Shown here: piece by piece, positions 17,639 through 25,277 of the stretch | Position numbering within the stretch: position 1 is the stretch's first letter | Layout of the letters: each line of letters starts with the position of its first letter | Origin: Murimonas intestini | GTDB taxonomy: Bacteria; Bacillota; Clostridia; Lachnospirales; Lachnospiraceae | Assembly (NCBI RefSeq): GCF_024622195.1 | Contig: NZ_JANKBI010000002.1 | Coordinates: 431,116 to 495,115 of the forward strand | Length of the DNA: 64,000 bases | Reading direction: 5' to 3' | Translations under genes and position numbers: made by a program | Notes under the pieces: generated by a model | Databases searched by the model: none | Told to the model about the DNA's origin: nothing | What the model saw: the letters and a program-made list of their open reading frames with translations, nothing else

Positions 17639-19825
17639 ATGAAAACAAAGATGCATAGGATCATAAAGACAAAGACCAGGACTTTTTTGCTCTGTTTCAC
17701 CATTATGTTTCTTTTTTCATCATTCTTTTTGGGAATGTACTGCCATCTTGTCATACAGAAGGAGATTCAGATGCAGCTTAATTCCAGCCAGAGTAAATTT
17801 GAACAGAGTGTCAGAAATTTTCAGGAGGAATTTAGAAAGATCCAGGAGTTTGCAAGCCAGCTCTCCGAGACAGGCTGGTTTAAAGGCCTGCTGTATAAGC
17901 GCGCATTTGATGAACAGATTTCTGAAGGCGCTTATGAGCTTCACCAGAGCAACATAGAGCTGAAGGCCTATACGCTGCTTAACTCGTTTATGGAAACAGT
18001 ATTCATCTATTTCCCTGAGAGAGGCTATACGCTCAGTTCCATCGCCTTATTTTATGACGGGAAGATCCCGGAAAATATTTTTTGTCTGGAAAATATCCCA
18101 AAAGAGGAGTGGGAGGAAATGACCAGCACAAGGAATGTGAGCAGATATGTGCCGGGAGTGGAAGTGAGCAGGAATAAAAGAAGAGAGACGGGGATGCTGT
18201 ATCTGACGTCTTACCCGTTTAATAATCCTTCCATCCGCGCCAATCTTGTCATTTATATTTCAGATGAGAAAATGAGGGAGCAGATCAATCCAGACCTGCT
18301 GGATCATGCCAGTTTTCTGATCGTGAGGAATGGGGAGATCCTGTGGGGAGACGGGGAGGGGACTCTGCCAGAGGAACTTCCGGCGGAAGAGGGCGTGCAG
18401 AGGATAGGAGATATCTGGTATTTTACAAAAGGGGAGGGAATCCAGAAATATTATATGGAGGTTCCCAAAGAAATCCTGGATGTGAGTTATCTGTATCTGA
18501 ACTTTGTTTTTTACTATGTGGTTTTACTGGTGCTCTGTGTGGGAGCGGCGGGATTTTTGTCTAAGAGGATCTATTATCCTCTGAAGCATATCCTGGAGTC
18601 AGCACTGATACCTATGGACTATGATGCCACCATGAATGAATACAGGTGGCTGGAAAAAGAAATAGGAGCTCTTGTAGAAAAGGAATCTGTTCTGAGAAAA
18701 AAGGTAGAGGCACAGAAGCCGCTCCTTATGAATGCAGTCCTGGAGACAGTCCTTTTCGGAAGCAGAGAAGAGGAAGAATTTGAAAAACTGATGGCTCTTT
18801 TGGGAGTGTCATTTCCCTATCGCGGATATCAGGTCCTCACAGTAGAATATCAGGGAGAGCTTGTCCATGAAGAGGTAGAAAAGATCATACGCCAGCTGCC
18901 GCAGGATATATGTGCCGTTTACTATATTTTTCTAAAGGATATGGTGGCGCTGATCGTGAACGCAGAAGGCCGTGAGGTTTTTGAGCGGATCCAGAGTATA
19001 CTGTACCAGTCGTTTGCAGCCTACCAGCAGATGCAGGGATCTGCTTATGGGGCGGGAAAGACAGTCTGGTCGGCCATAGCTGTGAATTCCTCCTTCCGCC
19101 AGGCGGTGCGGGCAGGGAAATACTGCTACTTTTCACAGGATGCAGGATTTCTGGAAGGAACGGAATTTGAGCGGAGAAATGAATATTATGAATTGTCTGA
19201 GCTGGAAAAGAAGGGGATGCTCTGCGACCTGAAAAACAGGCAGGAAGAAGAAGCCTTAAAGAAGCTGGAGGAGATACTGGACAGAAATGCGCCCAGAGAG
19301 AATCTGACGCCGGAGGCAGCCAAAAAGCTGCTGGGAGAACTGTGGAATGGAATCACAGATTTTGAGGCAGAGCTGGAACTTCAGAGGGAAGGGCCCTGCA
19401 GAGTACTTGCCGGAAAAGATTATGACAGTGATGTGGAGAGCTTGAAGCGGCACCTGTACAGGGTAGGAAAAGAAATTGAAGAAAAGTATGATGCCGGAGG
19501 CCAGAAACCCGTAGGGGATATCTTAGGATTTGTAGACAGCAACATGTATAACAGTGAATTATCCCTGCAGATGGTGGCTGAGCAGTTCGGATACACGGCG
19601 GCATACACCAGCAGGATCTTTAAAGAATACTTTAATAAAAATTTTCTGGAATATGTGATGGACGGAAGGATCCGCAAGGCGAAAGAACTGCTGGAGCTGA
19701 CAAACCTTCCCATCAAAGAAATAGCTGAAAAGACAGGCTTTGGAAGTGATATCACTTTCCGCCGGGTATTTAAAAAAGAGACGGGGATGATCCCAAGCAA
19801 TTACCGCTCTTTTTACCAGAAATAA
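17639..19825 (+). CDS. Membrane-anchored AraC-family transcription regulator with extracytoplasmic sensor
   Basis: 728 residues. A membrane helix at ~12-35, an extracytoplasmic sensor region ~36-280, a second helix at ~282-305, a HAMP-like and linker stretch, a degenerate mid domain (~360-480) and a C-terminal AraC double helix-turn-helix (~630-728: LSLQMVAEQFGYTAAYTSRI and IKEIAEKTGFGSDITFRRVF). It merges sensor and DNA-binding roles that are elsewhere split into YesM/YesN pairs. ATG 17639 has AGGAGG 7 bases upstream; a TTG at 17636 is too close. Lying inside the transport and hydrolase operon, it presumably activates it when the ligand is present. Confidence 0.88.
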   Translation: MKTKMHRIIKTKTRTFLLCFTIMFLFSSFFLGMYCHLVIQKEIQMQLNSSQSKFEQSVRNFQEEFRKIQEFASQLSETGWFKGLLYKRAFDEQISEGAYELHQSNIELKAYTLLNSFMETVFIYFPERGYTLSSIALFYDGKIPENIFCLENIPKEEWEEMTSTRNVSRYVPGVEVSRNKRRETGMLYLTSYPFNNPSIRANLVIYISDEKMREQINPDLLDHASFLIVRNGEILWGDGEGTLPEELPAEEGVQRIGDIWYFTKGEGIQKYYMEVPKEILDVSYLYLNFVFYYVVLLVLCVGAAGFLSKRIYYPLKHILESALIPMDYDATMNEYRWLEKEIGALVEKESVLRKKVEAQKPLLMNAVLETVLFGSREEEEFEKLMALLGVSFPYRGYQVLTVEYQGELVHEEVEKIIRQLPQDICAVYYIFLKDMVALIVNAEGREVFERIQSILYQSFAAYQQMQGSAYGAGKTVWSAIAVNSSFRQAVRAGKYCYFSQDAGFLEGTEFERRNEYYELSELEKKGMLCDLKNRQEEEALKKLEEILDRNAPRENLTPEAAKKLLGELWNGITDFEAELELQREGPCRVLAGKDYDSDVESLKRHLYRVGKEIEEKYDAGGQKPVGDILGFVDSNMYNSELSLQMVAEQFGYTAAYTSRIFKEYFNKNFLEYVMDGRIRKAKELLELTNLPIKEIAEKTGFGSDITFRRVFKKETGMIPSNYRSFYQK

Positions 19826-19893
19826 CAGGGGCGGAAATAGTTGGGAAGTTATTTAACGGTTATGACAATGAAAATTAAAGGAGAGACAGACAT

Positions 19894-20916
19894 ATGAGAA
19901 GTTATGATCCCGGAAAAATCGGATGCTACGCCGGATGGAGGCGCTATGAGGGAAATCCGGTCATTGATGAGAGAATCGGAGAGGTTTCCGATGCTGTGGT
20001 CCTGGAAGAGAACGGAAAATATAAGATGTACTATTCACACCGCTTTTTGAAAAAGATTCTGCTGGCAGCAGGAGAAAATGGTCTTGATTTCCGGCCCTAC
20101 GCAGAGGGGGCTGTGACAGACGAGGACGTTGACACAAAGGCATATATTGTGGGTGACCATTTTTATGCGGACGGGGGAGATTACGGTTATACGCTGACAC
20201 GCAGGCCGGAACTTGGATGGGAAGCAGCGGTCTGCCAGCCATACGTGATAAAAAAGGACGGCGGCTATCATCTGTTTTATACAGGGAAACATTTTGACCT
20301 TCTGCAGGAGAAATATGACAGGTCTGTGATCGCACATGCTGTGAGCAGGAATGGACAGAACTGGAAGCCCCGGAATACACCTGTTCTGGAGGGAGACCAG
20401 CTCTGGGAGAAGGATATGACAAGTTATCCTTGTGTCATGTGGGATAATGAAGAACAGCTCTTTAAAATGTGGTACTCAGGAGGGGATATAGAGAAGCCTT
20501 CCGCGATAGGCTATGCAGTCAGCAGGGACGGTGACCACTGGGAAAAGCCTTTCAGGGGGCCTGTTTTTGAGAAAGACGGCACTACTCTTGAGAAAGAGAG
20601 GGCAGGGGCATGCCACGTGATAAAAGAAGACGGATGGTACTATATGTTTTACACGGCATGGCAGGATGAATATAAGTCCAGGATCTGTGCTGCCAGATCC
20701 AGGGACGGTGTGACCTGCTGGGAAAGGCATCCGGCAAATCCGCTTGTGACATGGGGACAGTTTGGAGCCTGGGATGTGGAATCAGTCTGCCGCCCCTTCG
20801 TGCTCCACGAACAGGGAAGGTGGCTGTGTTATTATACGGGAAGCGCCAGGGGGCAGAACAGGATCGGTGTTTTGCTGCATGATGGTGAAGATCTGGGATT
20901 TGGAGGTGCTTTATGA
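19894..20916 (+). CDS. Five-bladed beta-propeller glycosidase-like protein (copy 1)
   Basis: 340 residues, no signal peptide. Five propeller blades are visible, each with a pattern like P-h-V-x-x-x-G-x-Y-x-M-x-Y: YKMYYSHR, GYHLFYTG, LFKMWYSGG, WYYMFYTAW and WLCYYTGSA. A GRRYEGNPV-like opening (WRRYEGNPVI) and SRDG turns resemble GH43/GH32/GH130-type folds. It is the most divergent of three tandem paralogues. Catalytic residues cannot be fixed, but a conserved Asp before blade 1 (SDAVVLEE) and an acidic WDVESVCRP near blade 5 are candidates. It overlaps the next copy by 4 bases (ATGA). Confidence 0.7.
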   Translation: MRSYDPGKIGCYAGWRRYEGNPVIDERIGEVSDAVVLEENGKYKMYYSHRFLKKILLAAGENGLDFRPYAEGAVTDEDVDTKAYIVGDHFYADGGDYGYTLTRRPELGWEAAVCQPYVIKKDGGYHLFYTGKHFDLLQEKYDRSVIAHAVSRNGQNWKPRNTPVLEGDQLWEKDMTSYPCVMWDNEEQLFKMWYSGGDIEKPSAIGYAVSRDGDHWEKPFRGPVFEKDGTTLEKERAGACHVIKEDGWYYMFYTAWQDEYKSRICAARSRDGVTCWERHPANPLVTWGQFGAWDVESVCRPFVLHEQGRWLCYYTGSARGQNRIGVLLHDGEDLGFGGAL

Positions 20917-21860
20917 TATCAAAAGATAAGACTAAAATAGGCTGCTACGGGAACTGGAGGCGGTATCAGAACAATCCTGTACTGAAAGATGACTGGGGCG
21001 AGACATTCGATGTCACCGTGCTGCGGGTGAATGAAAAACTCAGGATGTACTTATCCTGGAGGTCTACAAACAGCATAGCATTTGTTGAAGGTGTGGACGG
21101 CATCCACTGGAGTGAACCAACGATCGTCCTGACTCCTGATTTTACCACAGGATGGGAGGAGGATGTAAACAGGCAGATTGTAATTGAGAAGGACGGTAAG
21201 TACCATATGTGGTACACTGGCATGAAGTTTCTGGGGGCCGGTGAACGTATCAACAGCGGAAGATCCTGCATTGGCTATGCGGTGAGCGATGACGGCATCC
21301 ATTTTGAAAGAAGAAAAGAACCGGTGATGGAACCGGAAGGAGGCTGGGAAAAGACAAACCTGATGTGTCCTCATGTGATCTGGGATGAAGAAATGCAGAA
21401 ATTCCGCATGTGGTATTCGGCAGGCGGCTTCTGGGAGCCTGACCAGATCGGATATGCCCAGAGTGATGACGGGATCCACTGGGAAAGGCATCCTGACAAT
21501 CCAATCTTCAGGCCTCACCCCGGTCATTTCTGGGAAAGAGAGATCGTCTCAGCATGCCAGGTGCTTCCCATGGATGGCTGGTATTATATGTTCTACATAG
21601 GGTTCGAGGATATGTACAAAGCAACAATCAATGTGGCCAGATCAAAAGACGGCATTACAGGATGGGAGCGTTTCGGCGGCAATCCTATTATTTCAGGCGG
21701 CGCTGCGGGAGAATGGGATGCGGAGGCGGTTTATAAGCCCTGGGTAGAATATCTGGACGGACAGTGGCTGCTGTGGGCAAACGGCAGACGGGCAGCCATT
21801 GAACAGGTTGGGCTTTACATTTATGACGGGGATGATATGGGCCTGAAGGACTGGAAATAA
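20913..21860 (+). CDS. Five-bladed beta-propeller glycosidase-like protein (copy 2)
   Basis: 315 residues, cytoplasmic. Opens with KIGCYGNWRRYQNNPVL, nearly the same as copy 1. Blades show LRMYLSWRS, YHMWYTGM, FRMWYSAGG, YYMFYIGFED and WLLWANGR. Aligned acidic positions shared with copy 3 are FDVTVLR, EEDVNRQIV, WEKTNLMCPHVIWD and WDAEAVYKPW; copy 1 differs at several of these. The ATG overlaps the previous stop and has GGAGGT upstream. Substrate unknown; the family in general includes glycosidases and glycoside phosphorylases. Confidence 0.72.
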   Translation: MISKDKTKIGCYGNWRRYQNNPVLKDDWGETFDVTVLRVNEKLRMYLSWRSTNSIAFVEGVDGIHWSEPTIVLTPDFTTGWEEDVNRQIVIEKDGKYHMWYTGMKFLGAGERINSGRSCIGYAVSDDGIHFERRKEPVMEPEGGWEKTNLMCPHVIWDEEMQKFRMWYSAGGFWEPDQIGYAQSDDGIHWERHPDNPIFRPHPGHFWEREIVSACQVLPMDGWYYMFYIGFEDMYKATINVARSKDGITGWERFGGNPIISGGAAGEWDAEAVYKPWVEYLDGQWLLWANGRRAAIEQVGLYIYDGDDMGLKDWK

Positions 21861-21948
21861 GCCGGACATGAAGCCTCCTGAATGGATATTGGCATATGTA
21901 ATATGAGGAGAGACAGAGAATAGATAAAGAATAGGTAGGGGGAAGCGC

Positions 21949-22860
21949 ATGGAGAAGATCTGCAGGGGAACAAAAGGCGGCTGGAAAAAATATCAGGGAA
22001 ATCCTGTACTTGGAGGAGATTACGGTACCTGTTTTGATATCAGCATGCTAAGAGAAGACGGGAAGTACAGAATGTATTTTTCGTGGAGAAAAAAAGGATG
22101 CATAGCAACGGCTGTCAGTGATGACGGAATACACTGGAGTGAACCCCGCATCTGTATAGGACCCAGAAAGACAGAAGAGGGGTGGGAAGATGAGGTGAAC
22201 CGCCCTGTAGTTGTAAAAAGGGGGAATACATATCACATGTGGTATACAGGGCAGTATAAACCGGGACAGGCGGATGGGAATTCTTATCTGTTTTATGCTG
22301 TAAGCAAAGACGGTGAAGAGTTCACAAGAGTGAGAAATACACCTGTGATGAGGCCGGATTGTTATTGGGAGAAGGCAGCTGTCATGTGCCCTCATGTGAT
22401 CTGGGACGGTGGGCAGAAAATGTACAGGATGTGGTACTCCGGCGGTGACCAGTATGAGCCTGCGGCGATCGGCTATGCCAGGAGCCGGGACGGGATCAGT
22501 TGGGAGAAATATGGAGGAAATCCTGTCTTTATGGCGGATAAGTCTGCTGCGTGGGAACAGCATAAGGCGGCAGGATGTCAGGTGATCCCTTTTAAGGATG
22601 GTTATCTCATGTTCTATATCGGTTATCGAAATGAAGATTATGCGCAGATTGGAATGGCATGGTCAGCAAATGGCATCACTGAGTGGAAAAGGTCACTTGA
22701 TAATCCGATCATTGCTCCGGATGAGGATGGGTTTGATGCAGAAGCCTGTTATAAACCTTTTGCACTTTTAGTGGAAGGAAAATGGATGCTCTGGTATAAT
22801 GGAAGAAATGGGAGCCTGGAACAGATTGGACTGGCGGTTCATGACGGGGAAGAGCTTTAA
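21949..22860 (+). CDS. Five-bladed beta-propeller glycosidase-like protein (copy 3)
   Basis: 303 residues, cytoplasmic. Closest to copy 2: FDISMLREDGKYRMYFSWR, EDEVNRPVV, YHMWYTGQ, MCPHVIWD, MYRMWYSGG, LMFYIGYRN and FDAEACYKPF. Retention of the acidic residues in two copies suggests both are active. GTAGGGGG lies upstream of the ATG. The 88-base gap before it holds no evident terminator, so it stays in the operon. Confidence 0.72.
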   Translation: MEKICRGTKGGWKKYQGNPVLGGDYGTCFDISMLREDGKYRMYFSWRKKGCIATAVSDDGIHWSEPRICIGPRKTEEGWEDEVNRPVVVKRGNTYHMWYTGQYKPGQADGNSYLFYAVSKDGEEFTRVRNTPVMRPDCYWEKAAVMCPHVIWDGGQKMYRMWYSGGDQYEPAAIGYARSRDGISWEKYGGNPVFMADKSAAWEQHKAAGCQVIPFKDGYLMFYIGYRNEDYAQIGMAWSANGITEWKRSLDNPIIAPDEDGFDAEACYKPFALLVEGKWMLWYNGRNGSLEQIGLAVHDGEEL

Positions 22861-22893
22861 GGCAGAGTCAAAGGCTTTAGCCGAAGGAGGACT

Positions 22894-25056
22894 ATGTATC
22901 AGATCAGCGGAAACACTATAGAACGTATCTACGCAGGCTGGCTGGGGAAGATTATCGGCATCCGCCTGGGCGCTCCGGTAGAAGGCTGGAGCTGTGATAA
23001 AATTGCAGATATCTACGGTGAGGTAGATGATTATCTGGTGGATTACAGGGATTTTGCGGCTGATGATGACAGCAATGGGCCGGTTTTTCTTGTGCGCGCC
23101 CTGGAAGACAGCAAGAAGATGGAAAAGATAGAGCCCCGGGATGTAGCGCAGGCACTGCTAAACTATGCTCCATATGAGCATGCATTTTTCTGGTGGGGAG
23201 GATATGGGATATCCACTGAACACACAGCCTATCTGAATTTGAGGGCAGGGATACCGGCACCTGCTTCAGGGAGCGTTGCGATGAACGGAAAGACTGTAGC
23301 CGAACAGATCGGAGGACAGATATTTTCTGACTGCTGGGGATTTGTATCCCCGGGGGATCCCAGACGGGCAGCACATCTGGCAGAGACTGCGTCCAGTGTC
23401 ACACATGACGGGAATGCAGTGTACGGGGGGCAGTTTATAGCGGCCTGCATCAGCCTGGCATTTTTGGGACTCTCCCTGGAGGAGATGATAGAGGAGGCTC
23501 TGGAACAGATCCCTGATGATTGTGAATATTCCAGGGTTGTAAAGGCAGTGCTTGAATTTTACCGGGAACATCCTGATTCCTGGAGAGCATGTTTTAAATA
23601 TCTGAAGGAGAACTTCGGCTACGACAGATACCCGGGAAACTGCCATGTGATTCCCAATGCGGGAGTGATTATACTCTCCCTCCTTTACGGGGAGGATTCT
23701 TTCGGGCAGGCGGTAAAAATTGCTGTCATGTGCGGATGGGATACAGACTGCAACGCAGGGAATGTGGGAGCTGTCATGGGAGTGCGGTGCGGCGTGGAAG
23801 GAATCAGCAGCAGGAAGTGGAGAGAGCCTGTCAATGACCTGCTGATCTGCTCAAGTGTCATGGGAAGCATGAATATCACAGATATCCCTGCGGGAGCTGC
23901 TTATTTTGCCCGGATGGCCTTTAAGATGGCAGGAGTCTGTCCTGAGGGAATATGGAAAGAAGTACTTTTTGGAGACCGCAGGAGACTGCATTTTGAATAT
24001 CCGGGTTCCACACATGGAATGAGGATACGCAGGGATGTTCCTGAGGGCAGCGAGTATCCGGGACTGGAATCACGGCTTGTGAACTCTGATGAAAAGGCCT
24101 GTACAGGGAAAAGGTCACTGAAAATCACGGCAAAGCCTCTGCACCCGGGAGAGCAGGTCTTTATATACCAGAAAACATATTATGGGAAAGAGGATTTGCA
24201 CGACAACAGATATGATCCATGTTTTTCACCTCTGATCTATCCGGGACAAATTCTTAAAGGAAAACTGCTGGTTCCGTCAGGCGGGTGTGAATGCCTGGCC
24301 AGGATGTACGTGAAAGAGCAGCACAGTAAAAAGGTATTCTATGGGCCGGGAACCGTATGCAGGCCGGACAGGTGGGAAAGCCTCATGTTCGCTGTCCCGG
24401 GGATGGAAAAGGCTCTGCTTACGGAAGCGGGAGTGGCGCTGACAGTCCTGGGAGACACTGCTGATGACTGCGTTCTGGAGGCCTGGATGGATGATATGGA
24501 ATATGTCGGACCGGCTGATTATACACTGGATTTTAACGAAGAGAAGCAGGAGATGTGGAGTGGAACACATAGTGAAGTGACCCAGTTTACAAGACTGAAG
24601 GGCTGGACCTGGCTGGAGGAAGGCAGGCTTCACCTGCTGGCGGCGGATTTTGGGGAGACATATACCGGCAGCCATGAGTTTGAAGATTATGCGGTGGAGG
24701 CAGTAATACGGCCTGTCACAGGGAAGCACCACAGGATCAATGTGCGGGTACAGGGAGCAGTGCGTTCCTATGCCGCGGGACTTGACGGCCCGGACAGCCT
24801 GGCGCTTCTGAAAAATGAAAATGGTTACAGGGAGCTTGTAAGGATACAGTATCCGTGGAAAGAAGGCCATGATTATTGGCTGAAGGTAAAGGTGGAGAAG
24901 GACGTGATATCTGTATATGACAGGAATGGAGAACTGTTCAGTTACAGAGATGAAACAGCTCCTTATCTGACCGGCGCTTTTGGATTTTCAGCAGAACAGG
25001 GGAGCCACGGCAGTTACTCAGAAGTAAAGGTCCATCCTGTAAATCAGGATATTTAG
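22894..25056 (+). CDS. ADP-ribosylglycohydrolase (DraG)-fold hydrolase with C-terminal beta-sandwich domain
   Basis: 720 residues. Residues ~1-345 are a DraG-like all-helical domain: GWLGKIIGIRLGAPVEGW, the di-metal motif DFAADDDSNGP, THDGNAVYGGQFIAA and GWDTDCNAGNVGAVMG, so the magnesium site looks complete. Residues ~400-540 form a linker or beta region, and ~545-720 a concanavalin-like sandwich with YWLKVKVEKDVISVYDRNG and a GAFGFSAEQGS turn, similar in style to LamG or 3-keto-disaccharide hydrolase (DUF1080) domains. GAAGGAGG precedes the ATG. As last gene of a sugar operon it more likely hydrolyses a small glycoside than ADP-ribosylated protein; this is inference. Confidence 0.78.
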   Translation: MYQISGNTIERIYAGWLGKIIGIRLGAPVEGWSCDKIADIYGEVDDYLVDYRDFAADDDSNGPVFLVRALEDSKKMEKIEPRDVAQALLNYAPYEHAFFWWGGYGISTEHTAYLNLRAGIPAPASGSVAMNGKTVAEQIGGQIFSDCWGFVSPGDPRRAAHLAETASSVTHDGNAVYGGQFIAACISLAFLGLSLEEMIEEALEQIPDDCEYSRVVKAVLEFYREHPDSWRACFKYLKENFGYDRYPGNCHVIPNAGVIILSLLYGEDSFGQAVKIAVMCGWDTDCNAGNVGAVMGVRCGVEGISSRKWREPVNDLLICSSVMGSMNITDIPAGAAYFARMAFKMAGVCPEGIWKEVLFGDRRRLHFEYPGSTHGMRIRRDVPEGSEYPGLESRLVNSDEKACTGKRSLKITAKPLHPGEQVFIYQKTYYGKEDLHDNRYDPCFSPLIYPGQILKGKLLVPSGGCECLARMYVKEQHSKKVFYGPGTVCRPDRWESLMFAVPGMEKALLTEAGVALTVLGDTADDCVLEAWMDDMEYVGPADYTLDFNEEKQEMWSGTHSEVTQFTRLKGWTWLEEGRLHLLAADFGETYTGSHEFEDYAVEAVIRPVTGKHHRINVRVQGAVRSYAAGLDGPDSLALLKNENGYRELVRIQYPWKEGHDYWLKVKVEKDVISVYDRNGELFSYRDETAPYLTGAFGFSAEQGSHGSYSEVKVHPVNQDI

Positions 25057-25090
25057 AACAGCGTACAGCACTCGTATTATGCTCCCTGGG

Positions 25091-25231
25091 GTTACTGTAC
25101 ACACGTCACCATCCCGCGAGGTGTTTTCGTGCGTATTTGCACGAAAATCCCGAGGGCTACAGCGCGAAACGGCGTTTTTTGCCGTTTCTGTGCATCGCGG
25201 AGCGTGTTACTGGTCACGGAGTGAACAGTAA
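25091..25231 (-). repeat. ~140 bp intergenic repeat, copy 1 (inverted orientation)
   Basis: Bounded by GTTACTGTACAC and GTGAACAGTAA. It contains nested small palindromes, TTTTCGTGC/GCACGAAAA and AAACGGC/GCCGTTT, and a CCCGCGAGGTG block. The same modules occur in opposite orientation at 28315-28457 and 29895-30034. No coding potential. It lies between convergent genes. Confidence 0.85.
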
Positions 25232-25232
25232 T

Positions 25233-25275
25233 CCCCCCGGGAATGCCGCAAATGCGGCATCCTCCGGGGGGTTTT
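25233..25275 (+). terminator. Strong terminator of the carbohydrate operon
   Basis: CCCCCCGG (25233-25240) pairs with CCGGGGGG (25264-25271), and ATGCCGCA (25243-25250) with TGCGGCAT (25253-25260), followed by TTTT. It abuts the stop of the convergent htpG gene. Confidence 0.85.
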
Positions 25276-25277
25276 AA

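Noticed and set aside
22894..25056. DraG-like protein as regulator of nitrogenase or as part of an ADP-ribosylating toxin system
   Set aside because: No nif genes, ADP-ribosyltransferase or toxin-like partner lies nearby; all neighbours are sugar genes.
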